NCBI GenBank assembly: GCA_012520655.1
Contig: JAAYNW010000008.1
Coordinates: 1 to 64,000 of the forward strand
DNA: 64,000 nucleotides
From: Clostridiales bacterium
Lineage (GTDB): Bacteria > Bacillota > Clostridia > Lachnospirales > Lachnospiraceae
Direction: 5' to 3'
This document shows, piece by piece, positions 46,211 to 56,064 of this stretch. Position 1 is the first letter of the stretch, and the number at the start of each line of letters is the position of its first letter. The notes beneath the pieces are model-generated. The model was not told the origin of the DNA. It saw nothing but the letters and a program-made list of their open reading frames with translations, and ran no database searches. The translations under genes were made by a program, and so were the position numbers.

Positions 46211-47986
46211 ATGAGTCAGTATACTAGAAAACGTGCGAAGTACAATAAGAAGCATGTGGCAATTGTCGCAGGAGCAGGCATTTCCGTCGTTCTTATTCTG
46301 GTGATTGTAGTCGCATCAGTAAAATCATTATTTTCAGGAAGGAAAGATAGCGAAGTAGCGGCCGTACAGGTGATAGCGGAAACGGGGGTAACGGAAGGAG
46401 AAGAGGCCGCAGAGGAAGAGACATCGAGAGCGGATGATACCGAGGATTTGCAGATAGCAGCAGACGTTGCGGATATGAATGATGCAGAAGACCCTCAGGA
46501 GGCGGAGAGCATGAACGAGGACGGAGCAGGAGCCGCATCGGATATCAGCGCAGTGATAAAGGGGGCGAATGAGACGGGAGATGTTTCTTATGGAATTGAT
46601 GTCGCCAAGTGGCAGGGAACGATAGACTGGCAGCAGGTGGCTGATTCAGGCGTAGAATTTGCAATTATCCGTGTAGGCTACCGCACCCAGAAGACGGGAA
46701 TCATCATGGAGGATCCCTTGGCGAAATACAATATGCAGCAGGCAAAGGAAGCAGGTATTCAGTTGGGTGTTTATTTCTTCTCCACGGCGATAACAGAGGA
46801 AGAAGCAAAAGAGGAAGCGGCATGGGTAACCGGCTTTATCGCGCAATACCCGATTACCTATCCGGTAGTTTATAATTGTGAAGGCTTCCAATCTTCGGAA
46901 AGCAGGCAATACGGATTGGATAAAAGTATACGGAGTGATTGTGCTATTGCCTTTTTGGATTATGTGCAGAAGAAAGGCTATACGCCTATGTTCTATGCGG
47001 CAAAAAATGAGATGCAGGGAAATGCTCTATGGGATACGGACAGGCTTGCCAGCCGGTATAAGATATGGGTATCCCAATATCCGGATGCTCCCTATCCTCA
47101 GACGGCAACCTCCAGCTACAGCGGTAAGCATGATATGTGGCAGTATACAAGCCAGGGTACGGTGCCGGGTATTCCCAAAGGTGTGGATATGAATGTGGCT
47201 TATTTCAGCTACAGCCAGGCGGCGGAAGCGGTGGATGATACCCCGTATGAAGTGGTAGAGGCAGATCCGGAAGCATTACTCGATATGACGGAAGTAGATG
47301 AGCAGATAACGGCGAAAATAGAAACAAATCTGCGTTCGATGCCGAGCACGACCAGCGAAGATACAATTGTAGGAAAACTGAAAAACAAAGAAACGGCAAC
47401 GAGAACAGGCATATCTTCAAGCGGCTGGTCGAGACTCGAATATAACGGACAGAAGGTATATGCGGTAAGCAGTTATCTGACAACGGATTTGAGCTATGAG
47501 GCACCGGCGTCCGCCATACAGCCGGCGTCCATATATCAGCCGGTAAACGAGACGGTGACAGCAAAAAAGGTTACCAATTTAAGGAGCACGGCTAGTTCGG
47601 CCAGTGATGATACAATAGTGGCAGTGCTCCACAACGGCGAGACCGTGACGCGTACAGGTGTCGGAAGCAATGGCTGGTCGCAGGTGGATTATAGCGGACA
47701 GACCTTATATGCCATCAGCAGTTACCTCACAACAGACCTGGGATATGTGCAAACAGCTCCCGATACATCGGTCTATACGGATGTCAACGAGCAGATGACG
47801 CCGAAAATCGAATGCAATCTCCGCACAGAGCCAAGTACGGCGAACGAAGGTACGATAGTGGCAACGATAAGAAACGGAGATGTTGTGACCAGAACAGGAA
47901 TTAACCCGAATACAGGCTGGTCGAGACTTGATTATAACGGACAGACAGTATACGCGGTGAGCAGTTATTTGACACCTGTACAATAA
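46211..47986 (+). CDS. Membrane-anchored GH25 lysozyme with three C-terminal SH3 repeats
   Basis: A 591-aa peptidoglycan muramidase. An N-terminal helix (VAIVAGAGISVVLILVIVVA) near residues 19-38 anchors it; an acidic linker follows. The GH25 domain runs about 122-325, from SYGIDVAKWQGTIDW to GVDMNVAYF, with catalytic acids in GIDVAKWQG and VVYNCEGF. Three ~68-residue bacterial SH3 repeats complete it (each with TNLR or CNLR, TRTG, GWS and VSSYLT or ISSYLT), likely binding cell wall. ATG 46211 has GGAG six bases upstream; the track ATG 46199 abuts its ribosome binding site. Confidence 0.9.
   Translation: MSQYTRKRAKYNKKHVAIVAGAGISVVLILVIVVASVKSLFSGRKDSEVAAVQVIAETGVTEGEEAAEEETSRADDTEDLQIAADVADMNDAEDPQEAESMNEDGAGAASDISAVIKGANETGDVSYGIDVAKWQGTIDWQQVADSGVEFAIIRVGYRTQKTGIIMEDPLAKYNMQQAKEAGIQLGVYFFSTAITEEEAKEEAAWVTGFIAQYPITYPVVYNCEGFQSSESRQYGLDKSIRSDCAIAFLDYVQKKGYTPMFYAAKNEMQGNALWDTDRLASRYKIWVSQYPDAPYPQTATSSYSGKHDMWQYTSQGTVPGIPKGVDMNVAYFSYSQAAEAVDDTPYEVVEADPEALLDMTEVDEQITAKIETNLRSMPSTTSEDTIVGKLKNKETATRTGISSSGWSRLEYNGQKVYAVSSYLTTDLSYEAPASAIQPASIYQPVNETVTAKKVTNLRSTASSASDDTIVAVLHNGETVTRTGVGSNGWSQVDYSGQTLYAISSYLTTDLGYVQTAPDTSVYTDVNEQMTPKIECNLRTEPSTANEGTIVATIRNGDVVTRTGINPNTGWSRLDYNGQTVYAVSSYLTPVQ
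47294..47983 (+). repeat. Three SH3-encoding repeats in the lysozyme gene
   Basis: Repeat units begin at about 47294 (VDEQITAKIETNLRS), 47543 (VNETVTAKKVTNLRS) and 47783 (VNEQMTPKIECNLRT), spaced roughly 240-250 bases. They diverge in DNA sequence, so the duplication is not recent. Confidence 0.85.
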
Positions 47987-48066
47987 AGAAATGTGTAAAA
48001 TAAAATCGACAAAAGAGAAAAAATTTTTTGTGAGGAGGGCTAAAGATAAAATCAATAAAAACAAAG

Positions 48067-50094
48067 ATGTTAATCACTATTTTACCAATTATTATATTAT
48101 GCATGCTGTTTCTTACTATTAACAGTTCCTATGCCAGCAGAAGCAGTATTCTGACGCAGACGGAAGAATTAATGTCAGCGAAATTGGATGGGGAGATTAC
48201 GAGTATTTCCAGGGAGATTAGAGAAGTAGAGATGATGGCAGGAATTATTTCCACTACGGTCTCCAATACTTATCAATCGACAGAACTGCAAGAATATGAA
48301 AAACTGTTGGGAGAGATTATATATAGCAATGCCCTTGCTATGGGAAGCGGTATTTGGTTCGAGCCGTATGCGTATGATAAAAAGGAAAAATACGTAGGAC
48401 CCTATATTTACAAAGATGGAGAACAACCAGCAGTGACTTATGAGTACAGCAATGCAGAGTACAATTACTTCGGGTATGAATGGTATCAGAATGCGGTAAA
48501 GTCCCAGGGAAATCCGATATTTACGGTACCTTATTATGATGAAACGTTGGATGTTACCATGTCTTCATGTACTGTACCTATTAAAAAGGCAAATGGTGAT
48601 TTCATTGGAGCTGTTTCAGTAGATATCGAGCTTACGACAATTCAGAATTTAATAAGCGACATACAGGTAGGGGAAAAAGGAAAAGCCTTTTTACTCAGTG
48701 CAGACGGGACATATCTTTCTTGTTCCGACAGCAGCAAGATTATGAAACAGAAGATTCAGGAGGAGGAGAACTCATCTCTCGCACAGCTCGGCAATGAGGC
48801 ATTACAGCAGGGAGAAGGCTCCGGCTCTTATACCGGAGGAAATGAAACCTATCGAGTATACTATAAGAGGCTACCGGGATTGAACTGGATACTGGCAATC
48901 GAGATTCCGGAGAGCGAGCTGAATGCTCCGGTACGGTCTCTGATTGCGCAGATGGCAGTAATCAGCGTTGTGGCCATAGTTCTTTGTTTTGCCGTAGTTT
49001 TATATATGGTTGGTAATGTGAGTAAGAACCTAAAGAAGGTAAATCTTTTTGCGGGCATTCTGGCCAAGGGAGACCTTACGGTAGATGAGTTGAAGATAAA
49101 AGGAAAAGATGAACTGAAGCAGATGAGCGAATCCTTAAATGATATGTTTGCTAATAATAAGTTCATCATAAAGCATATTGCAGATAGTTCGGAGACGCTG
49201 AATGAGTCGGGTGGCAATTTAACACAGGCGGCCAAAGAGCTTTCTATGCAATTTAAGAACATTGCAGAGGTATTAAATGCGGTCAATGAAGATATGATGT
49301 CTTCCAGTGCTTCTACAGAAGAAGTAAACGCGTCTGTTGAGGAAGTAAATTCTTCGGCCAATGTGTTGCTTGAGGAAACGGAAAAAAGCAATGAGCTGGC
49401 TGCAGAAATAGAAAAGCGTGCGGCAGAAGTTAAGCAGATCAGCCGAACTTCTTATGAAAAAGCGACCGATCTGACGAAGGTTTATGAAAGTGAACTCGAG
49501 CAGAGCGTGGAAAATGCCAAGATTGTGGAATCCGTAAGCGTTCTTGCCGATGTAATCTCACAAATTGCCGATCAGATTAATTTGCTATCCCTCAATGCAT
49601 CAATAGAAGCGGCGCGTGCGGGAGAGCAGGGAAGAGGATTCGCGGTTGTAGCAGGAGAAATCGGTAAGTTGGCAGGGGAGACAGCCTCTGCGGTCAACGA
49701 GATTAAGGAGACTACCGAGAAAATAGAAGATGCCTTTAAGCTGTTAATCAATACGGCCAATGGACTTTTGCAGTTTATTACAAAAACAGTGTCCCCGGAT
49801 TACGAAGCCTTTGTTCATACCGCAAGGCAGTATGAATCAGATGCAGAAACTATCAAGGTTTTCTCGGAAAAGATATCAGATATGTCCAAGGCTATAGAAC
49901 ATACAATAAACGAAGTGAGCCAGGCAGTGCAGAGTATTGCTTATTCTACACAAAATACTTCCGATAACAGCGGTAAAATCATCGAATCTATCGGTGCCAT
50001 GGAAAAAACGGTCAATGAAGTAGCCGACATGTCCGAGGAACAGAAAGAGATGTCAGAACAGCTGTATGATATGGTAAATAAGTTTAAATTATAG
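48067..50094 (+). CDS. Methyl-accepting chemotaxis protein (Cache sensor)
   Basis: A transmembrane chemoreceptor of about 675 aa. TM1 ([17 protein letters not shown]) precedes a Cache-type extracellular sensor ([40 protein letters not shown]), TM2 ([20 protein letters not shown]), a HAMP domain and the signalling hairpin with tip [23 protein letters not shown] 48067 has no ribosome binding site nearby. GAGGAGG at 48032-48038 is spaced seven bases from an in-frame ATA at 48046, which would add IKSIKTK, a normal positively charged start. An in-frame TGA at 48031 rules out anything further upstream. The coordinate given is the conservative ATG. Confidence 0.9.
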   Translation: MLITILPIIILCMLFLTINSSYASRSSILTQTEELMSAKLDGEITSISREIREVEMMAGIISTTVSNTYQSTELQEYEKLLGEIIYSNALAMGSGIWFEPYAYDKKEKYVGPYIYKDGEQPAVTYEYSNAEYNYFGYEWYQNAVKSQGNPIFTVPYYDETLDVTMSSCTVPIKKANGDFIGAVSVDIELTTIQNLISDIQVGEKGKAFLLSADGTYLSCSDSSKIMKQKIQEEENSSLAQLGNEALQQGEGSGSYTGGNETYRVYYKRLPGLNWILAIEIPESELNAPVRSLIAQMAVISVVAIVLCFAVVLYMVGNVSKNLKKVNLFAGILAKGDLTVDELKIKGKDELKQMSESLNDMFANNKFIIKHIADSSETLNESGGNLTQAAKELSMQFKNIAEVLNAVNEDMMSSSASTEEVNASVEEVNSSANVLLEETEKSNELAAEIEKRAAEVKQISRTSYEKATDLTKVYESELEQSVENAKIVESVSVLADVISQIADQINLLSLNASIEAARAGEQGRGFAVVAGEIGKLAGETASAVNEIKETTEKIEDAFKLLINTANGLLQFITKTVSPDYEAFVHTARQYESDAETIKVFSEKISDMSKAIEHTINEVSQAVQSIAYSTQNTSDNSGKIIESIGAMEKTVNEVADMSEEQKEMSEQLYDMVNKFKL

Positions 50095-50116
50095 AGAATA
50101 TATAAAAAGCCGATTA

Positions 50117-50181
50117 ATATGCTCCCTTCCGGTTAGACAAGTGAAATAATAGAAACACTTGATACTTGGACGGGAGCATAT
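50117..50181 (+). repeat. Nested inverted repeat after the chemoreceptor gene
   Basis: ATATGCTCCC (50117-50126) pairs with GGGAGCATAT (50172-50181), and inside it CAAGTG (50138-50143) pairs with CACTTG (50156-50161). No U-tract follows, so it is not a standard terminator. Confidence 0.6.
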
Positions 50182-50346
50182 CGCTTAGTGCGACAAATTC
50201 GCGAAAGAGGCCTCGAAATGCAAAAACGTTTTGCCTCATAGGCTTTGCCGGCAAGTGATGTTACAATAAAAAGGTACTTGTGTTTAGGACATTTCTGCAA
50301 CATTTGGTGTTTAAGCTATCCCTATCACACAAAGGGAGGTATTCCT

Positions 50347-50845
50347 ATGAGTATCCTACAAACATTCAATTTGAAAAAATACTACGTCACCGAGCCGAAC
50401 ATTACTCGCGCACTGGATGACGTAACCTTCTCCGTGGGGGAAGGTGGGTTTGTAGCAGTGGTTGGTACATCCGGTTCCGGAAAGTCTACACTGCTGCATA
50501 TGATGGGCGGTCTGGACACTCCGACATCAGCTAGCGTGGTAGTACGGGACAAAGATGAATGACGAGCAGCTTACCATCTTTTGCCGTCACAATATCGGTT
50601 TTGTGTTCCAGAGCTACAACCTAGTACCGATTCTGAATGTGTATGAAAACATTGTTCTTCCCGTAGAACTGGACGGAGACATGGTGGATTAGCGGTTCAA
50701 GAACGAGGTAGTAAAGATGCTGGGTCTGCTTCAACGTACCAGCCGAGAATTCAATCAAACGCTGGTGATGATTACGCACAACAATGAGATTGATCAGCTT
50801 GCCGACCGGATTGTACGGATTGAGGACGGCAGAATCAAGGCATAA
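50347..50845 (+). pseudogene. Broken ABC transporter ATPase (BceA/MacB-like)
   Basis: The gene starts normally after GGGAGGT with [20 protein letters not shown] and Walker [19 protein letters not shown], then stops at 50560-50562. After a frameshift the reading resumes as IGFVFQSYNLVPILNVYENI and VKMLGLLQRT, with another internal stop, then jumps to LVMITHNNEIDQLADRIVRI and EDGRIKA. The ABC signature and Walker B are deleted. It cannot make a working ATPase. The permease fragment follows after 12 bases. Confidence 0.85.
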
Positions 50846-50857
50846 GGGGGCGAAATC

Positions 50858-51392
50858 ATGAAGCTACCATTTGAAAATGATACATCGAAAGTAGTTAAAC
50901 GACTGGCAAAACGTAGCTTACAGGCTGACAAGAGGCGGAATTTCTTTGTGGTAATTACCATTATTCTGACGACCGCACTTTTGTCCGGAATATTTTTTGT
51001 CACATTTGCCGGTCAGAGGAAGCTTGAAGCGGATATTCGCGGGCAGTATCAAGCAGTAGTAGTAGATACTACTCAGAAGGAGATAAACAATCTTTCTTCT
51101 CGGTCGGAAATCGAACAATGGGGCCTATCGCAGAAATATGGTATGTCCCGTTATCAGGACAGCAACCTGATAGAAGCCGATGCTAACTGGATGGTATTGG
51201 GGAATGGAAGAATGCTTCTGCTATATTGTCGCCACCTTGCTCATTACCCTCGTGCTTGGTGGTTGTTTGGGGGCCGTATTGGTGGTCGCCATGGGGAATT
51301 TTGAGATTTTCGGACCGCTGGTTTACCGGTTTCCTATAATTGAACTGTTAATATTTACGGGGCGCTATTTCTGGTGCAAACTCCATCTATAA
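50858..51392 (+). pseudogene. Broken FtsX-type ABC permease
   Basis: The N-terminus MKLPFENDTSKVVKRLAKRS and helix FFVVITIILTTALLSGIFFV are those of a full permease, but after LIEADANWM the sequence jumps, in another frame, to a C-terminal helix ATLLITLVLGGCLGAVLVVA and GNFEIFGPLVYRF. The large middle of the gene is missing. With the ATPase fragment it is the scar of one transporter. Confidence 0.8.
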
Positions 51393-51420
51393 AAGAGTGT
51401 GGTTATTCCACACTCTTTAG
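51391..51420. terminator. Bidirectional terminator, permease pseudogene / FtsX permease
   Basis: AAAGAGTGTGG (51392-51402) pairs with CCACACTCTTT (51408-51418), loop TTATT. The stop codon of the minus-strand permease lies in the loop. Confidence 0.75.
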
Positions 51421-54400
51421 AGCTTCTACCATATTAATACGGTTAAGGGCTCGATTGGTCATTAAATTCACAATAAAAGCGAAGCAGAGTGTAATGGCAG
51501 AGGATACCAGGTAGCTCATGGGTTTCACGTGCACAGCAAAGTATACGGACGGCAATTGCAGTACGCTGGTAAGAAGTCCGCTTAGAAACCGGCCTAGGGG
51601 TAATCCTGCAAGACTCCCTATTATAGTTAAGATTAATGTTTCTTTATAGACATATTGATGCACTTCGTTATCATAGAATCCTAGTACCTTGATTGTAGCG
51701 AGCTCCCTAATTCGTTCCGATATATTTGTATTCGACAATGTGAAGAGCACTACGAATGCGAGGCCGCCTGCCATAACAATCAACAGCAGGACTACCGCAT
51801 TAATTAATTCAAAGCCAAAATCTTCTTTTAAACCGGCAGTACTCGCTGCGGAGAGTATTCCGTCGTTATCGAGAAGCGAATGGATATATTCCTCCGGATC
51901 GGTGCACTTATCCGTAAGATGGGCGAGTACACCGTTGGGCGTATATTCCTCGAACAGTGATTCATAGTAGGATTGGTTAATATATATGTTATTGCCCAGG
52001 TAATTCTTAATAATCCCGGCTACGACTGCTTTACGTTCCTCCAGCTGCAGATTCTGGAGAGAAACAGTATCGTCCTTATTAAGATTGAGAATTCCCGCAG
52101 CATTCTGTGTGACATATATGCCGGCATCATCCAGATAAACCGGTGCACCGTCCGGATCCTGTAAGTGAATATAATCGTTGATAGAAGCGCCTTCGGGAAT
52201 AACCATCAGCTGAACCTTTTCCGCTTCTTTCGCCGAATTAAGCAGCTTGATGCTGTCGATTTGCAGATTCAGACAATCGGCGATATTACTGTCATCGGAC
52301 AGCCTTTGTATCAAATCGTCATTATTCTCCGAATCGGTAATTACCATCAGGTCATAGCTGTATATTTTTTCGTATTGCTCGGGGGCTAGGTTTGTGATAG
52401 TATCTTTCAGCGCGAAACCGCAAAGAATGAGAGCATTACAGCCCATAATGCCACCGATTGTCATAAATAAACGCTTTTTAAACCGAAATAGATTTCGGAC
52501 GGTAACCTTGTTCAGGAATTTGAAGCGGTTCCATAGAAAAGGTAATCGTTCGAGAAAAACCCGGGAGCCTGCACGGGGCGCTTTGGGGCGCATAAGTGCC
52601 GCAGGTGTCTGGGAAAGTTCGCTATGGCAGGCAAGTAGAGTCGCACCTGCAATTCCGAACAAGAACAGCAAAATACCGCCTATACCGTAGAGAACATCAA
52701 AGCGTAGGTAATATTGGGGAAATGAATAAAGCGACTCTAAAATATACATCAAAAATTTCGGAAAGAGAATAAAACCAACCAAATCCCCCATGATTCCGCC
52801 CAATAAACAGGCGAGCAGAGCGAAGAGGAGATATTTCCAGTATACGGCGGAATCGCTGAATCCCAACGCCTGATAAGTTCCTATAAGACCTCGTTCCTCT
52901 TCCACCATGCGCGTCATGGTTGTAAGGCTCATGAGAACCGCAACTACCAAGAAAATAATAGGAAATACATTTCCTACAGCTTCAATTGAAGACATATCGT
53001 TGTGAAGGCTTGAATAACTATCCAAAGAAAAGCGATCCTGAACATACCATTGCGTCATATCTATTTCATCCAGTTTAGCATATGCATCCATAATCTCTTC
53101 ATTGGCTTCTTTTTTTTCAGCGGCGTATTCCAGTTCTTTTTGGATGAGTTCAGCTTCGCCTTCTGCCAGCTCTTTCTTACCTTCTTCCATTTCCTGCTTG
53201 GCTTGTGCAAGTTCTTTCTTAGCATTTGCTTCTTCCGTATTCAGCTTTTTTTCGACGTCTGCCAACTTGCTTTTTGCCGATTCTAGCTCTGCTTTGCCGT
53301 CTTCCAGTTCAGCCCTTTTTTCTTGGAGAGCTTTACGTCCCGCCTCCAGCTGGGCTTCCGCACCCGCAAGCTGTGCCGCAATTCCGTCCAAATGCTGTCT
53401 GGTACTTCGCAGTGATTCCTCGAAAACGGCTTTTTGAGCATCCAGCGCTTGCTGCCCTCCGTTTATCTTACCCATCCCGAAAGCAGCCTGTACAGCGGAA
53501 GAGAGAAGTGTATCCAATTGAACGGCTTGTTCGTTCATCTGAACAATGGAGGCGGAAAGCTGCTGCATTTCGGCAGTTTTTGAATCGCGTTCATTTGTCA
53601 GATCTGCAATGGCCTGCTCAGCCGCACCTTGCTGCAGAGCGTCTTCAATCTTGTAATTTAAGTTTTCTACATATACATTTAAGCCGTTTAGTGAGATCTG
53701 CATTTGATCGATTTGTGCTGTCAGTCCGGACTTTATTAAATTAATTCTTTCCTGTAGGGCATTGGAAAAAGCGGCTGCTTCGGCAGATGCTTCCTGCGCG
53801 ATAACGGTATCTTCCGCACCGGCAGCTACTTTGGCGGCAACCGCACCGACCAGTGCATCCCATTCGTCATTCGGCCAAGTATCTCCGAAAGGAGCTTTCA
53901 TTTGCCGGAGACCTGCTTCCAGCTGAGTGCGGGATTCATCCAGTTGATTCTGTGCGTTGGTCAGTTTCTCATTTGCGGCTGCAAACTGGTCCTCTGCCTG
54001 TCTGCGCCCGTCGGCTAATTCCAGTTTTGCATCCTCTACCTGTCTGGCTTTGGAATTTATTTCCGCCTCGCCCTGTGCCAGCTTCTTCTCACCGTCCAGA
54101 AGCTCCGATTCCGCATCAGCCAGTTTCTGCCTTGAACTTATCAGCTCCTCTCGAGCCTTTGCAATTTGCTTCATGGCATCGGCTTCTTTACGGGAGAAAG
54201 TAGCTTCTCCATCCTTCAGCTCCTGTTTTCCGTCGTCAATATCGTCCCACGCTTTTTCAAACTGTTCGTCAGCCTCTGCAAATTCCTCATTCATTTTGCT
54301 TTCAACTTCTTCAACTTTTTCACGCGCCTCTGTCACAACAGAATGATAGCGAGCCAACTCTCTTTGTTCTTTAATATGATTTTCAATATCGTTGATAACG

Positions 54401-54579
54401 GTTTGAACCGTTTCACTATATTTATCCGAATTGCCGTCCATCTCTTTTGCTCCGGACAAAGTGAGATAGATTGCCGTAAAAACATCACTGTCTGCATCTG
54501 CCGGAGTTACGAAAAAGGTGTAGTCGGCAGACATGGCTGAACGGTATACGGTTCCGAAGCCCTCGCTCTGAATATCCAT
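51403..54579 (-). CDS. FtsX/MacB-type ABC permease with long coiled-coil domain (C-terminal part of frameshifted gene)
   Basis: This 1058-aa ORF is the larger part of a permease whose first 175 residues are in another frame (next entry). A very long extracellular heptad region (~residues 60-500; EELISSRQKLADAESELLDG, KLAQGEAEINSKARQVEDAK) is followed by two FtsX units: helices near VGNVFPIIFLVVAVLMSLTT and LLFALLACLLGGIMGDLVGF, then a second set (LINAVVLLLIVMAGGLAFVV; TLILTIIGSLAGLPLGRFLS). Such proteins work with a MacB-like ATPase, here just upstream, moving or sensing envelope compounds. Its apparent start at 54579 has no ribosome binding site; restoring one C in the C5 run joins both parts into about 1240 aa. 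Confidence 0.85.
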   Translation of the reverse strand: MDIQSEGFGTVYRSAMSADYTFFVTPADADSDVFTAIYLTLSGAKEMDGNSDKYSETVQTVINDIENHIKEQRELARYHSVVTEAREKVEEVESKMNEEFAEADEQFEKAWDDIDDGKQELKDGEATFSRKEADAMKQIAKAREELISSRQKLADAESELLDGEKKLAQGEAEINSKARQVEDAKLELADGRRQAEDQFAAANEKLTNAQNQLDESRTQLEAGLRQMKAPFGDTWPNDEWDALVGAVAAKVAAGAEDTVIAQEASAEAAAFSNALQERINLIKSGLTAQIDQMQISLNGLNVYVENLNYKIEDALQQGAAEQAIADLTNERDSKTAEMQQLSASIVQMNEQAVQLDTLLSSAVQAAFGMGKINGGQQALDAQKAVFEESLRSTRQHLDGIAAQLAGAEAQLEAGRKALQEKRAELEDGKAELESAKSKLADVEKKLNTEEANAKKELAQAKQEMEEGKKELAEGEAELIQKELEYAAEKKEANEEIMDAYAKLDEIDMTQWYVQDRFSLDSYSSLHNDMSSIEAVGNVFPIIFLVVAVLMSLTTMTRMVEEERGLIGTYQALGFSDSAVYWKYLLFALLACLLGGIMGDLVGFILFPKFLMYILESLYSFPQYYLRFDVLYGIGGILLFLFGIAGATLLACHSELSQTPAALMRPKAPRAGSRVFLERLPFLWNRFKFLNKVTVRNLFRFKKRLFMTIGGIMGCNALILCGFALKDTITNLAPEQYEKIYSYDLMVITDSENNDDLIQRLSDDSNIADCLNLQIDSIKLLNSAKEAEKVQLMVIPEGASINDYIHLQDPDGAPVYLDDAGIYVTQNAAGILNLNKDDTVSLQNLQLEERKAVVAGIIKNYLGNNIYINQSYYESLFEEYTPNGVLAHLTDKCTDPEEYIHSLLDNDGILSAASTAGLKEDFGFELINAVVLLLIVMAGGLAFVVLFTLSNTNISERIRELATIKVLGFYDNEVHQYVYKETLILTIIGSLAGLPLGRFLSGLLTSVLQLPSVYFAVHVKPMSYLVSSAITLCFAFIVNLMTNRALNRINMVEALKSVE

Positions 54580-54590
54580 AGAGTCCGTTA

Positions 54591-55115
54591 CTACGCCGGC
54601 AATTGTGTAGGTAGTACGAATAAAGACTGGGGGTCTTCCTCCTCATTCTCAGAGTCTTCTTCAATAATAAGCAGATCGCCAATGGATTTGCCGGAGGTAT
54701 CCATATATTTTTGTGTAACGGCAATTTCTCCCGATTTCGATGGGAGTTGACCTTTCAACAAATAGGGTACGTTGATACCTTTTTCACTTAGAACAGTCAT
54801 TTCGGCACTTTTCGATATGCCCTTTACATTGGTATAAACTGTCTTACTGTATCCGCCTTCGGCAAGCGCTACGCCTTCTATCTGTTCCAATGCTTCTATG
54901 TCGTCTTCCGAGAGTCCCAGTGTGGATGAAATGCGAATGTCGAACAGGTTCTGTCTGTCAAAAAATTGATCCGCTGAGTAATACATATCCTGGCAGGCCG
55001 CATAAATACCTGTCAGCATTGTCACCCCAAGCATAGTAATAATAAGAATGGATATAAAACGTTTCCAATTCTTTTTCATGGAACGCCAAGTGTCTTTTTT
55101 ATAGGATTGATTCAT
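54591..55115 (-). pseudogene. N-terminal fragment of the frameshifted FtsX-type permease
   Basis: Starting at ATG 55115, four bases after the ATPase stop, this part reads MNQSYKKDTWRSMKKNWKRF, then helix ISILIITMLGVTMLTGIYAA and the start of a MacB-type periplasmic domain. It ends early at 54591 with LFVLPTQLPA. If the CCCCC run at 54629-54633 (minus strand) had six C residues, the reading would become DPPVFIRTTYTIAGVV and continue into the large ORF. A one-base deletion is therefore the likely cause. Confidence 0.85.
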
Positions 55116-55119
55116 AACG

Positions 55120-55821
55120 TTACCACTCAATCTGCTCAATAGGCGTAGGATGATCGTTGCGCACGGTTTTTACAACCGTGCCGTTTTTAAAGTGAATCAC
55201 TCTGTCGGCCATAGGTGCCAAAGATGAATTGTGCGTGATGAGAAGAACCGTAATCTTTTCTCTTCTGCAGGTATCCTGCAATAGCTGTAGAATTTGCTTA
55301 CCTGTGTTATAGTCCAATGCTCCGGTAGGTTCGTCGCATAAGAGCAGCTTCGGATTTTTGGCGATGGCGCGGGCAATCGATACGCGCTGTTGTTCGCCAC
55401 CGGAAAGTTGTGCAGGAAAATTGTTTTTGCGATTTGTGAGTCCCACTTTTTCTAAAGTCTCGGAAGCGTCTAAGGAATTCGGGCAGATTTGGGAAGCCAG
55501 TTCTACGTTTTCAAGTGCTGTTAAGTTCGGCATTAAGTTATAAAATTGAAATACAAAACCGATATCCGTACGCCTATAGCCGACTAACTGTTTTTTGGTA
55601 TAGGTGGCGATATTCTCTCCATCCACCATGACATCGCCGGATGTAGCGGTGTCCATGCCCCCCAAAATATTGAGGGCTGTTGTTTTACCCGCGCCTGAAG
55701 CGCCTAAAATAACAGTAAGTTCTCCTTTATCCACAAAAAAGTTCGCATTGTCCAGGGCGCGAATCTTTACATCGTCAGCAGCGTATTCTTTTATTACATG
55801 ATTAAATTCTATATATGCCAT
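55120..55821 (-). CDS. ABC transporter ATP-binding protein (MacB/LolD-like)
   Basis: A 233-aa ATPase partner of the coiled-coil permease. Walker [21 protein letters not shown]-loop [18 protein letters not shown], signature [15 protein letters not shown], Walker [13 protein letters not shown] and H-loop LLITHNSSL are intact. LSGGEQQRV and DEPTGALD are typical of the MacB/LolD/FtsE group. GGAGGA lies before ATG 55821. The TetR gene is divergent, suggesting local repression. Confidence 0.93.
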   Translation of the reverse strand: MAYIEFNHVIKEYAADDVKIRALDNANFFVDKGELTVILGASGAGKTTALNILGGMDTATSGDVMVDGENIATYTKKQLVGYRRTDIGFVFQFYNLMPNLTALENVELASQICPNSLDASETLEKVGLTNRKNNFPAQLSGGEQQRVSIARAIAKNPKLLLCDEPTGALDYNTGKQILQLLQDTCRREKITVLLITHNSSLAPMADRVIHFKNGTVVKTVRNDHPTPIEQIEW

Positions 55822-56064
55822 AAGTCCTCCATCCCTATTCTTGCCTTACCTGATAAATTCTATTATGCAAAGACCACCAAAAGTGGCTCTTGTTTTTCCC
55901 TTTGAGATTATTTATGATAAAGATATTATATAAACACCGTGTTGATTTTACAATCGACAGTTGGTTTTCAGACGATGATTTTACAACAAAATCATATTTA
56001 AATGTCGGTTTTGAAGCATATGACGCATAGCTTGTTTGAATTCAGCACAGAAAGGGGAGTACTT

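Noticed and set aside
53050-54540. Several long plus-strand ORFs (85-172 aa)
   Set aside because: They are antisense shadows of the coiled-coil permease; compositions rich in Ser/Phe/Leu mirror its repetitive Glu/Lys/Ala codons.
55876-55900. Imperfect inverted repeat CAAAGACCAC/GTGGCTCTTG in the TetR-ABC gap as operator
   Set aside because: Three of ten pairs do not match and there is no second copy, so it cannot be called an operator from sequence.
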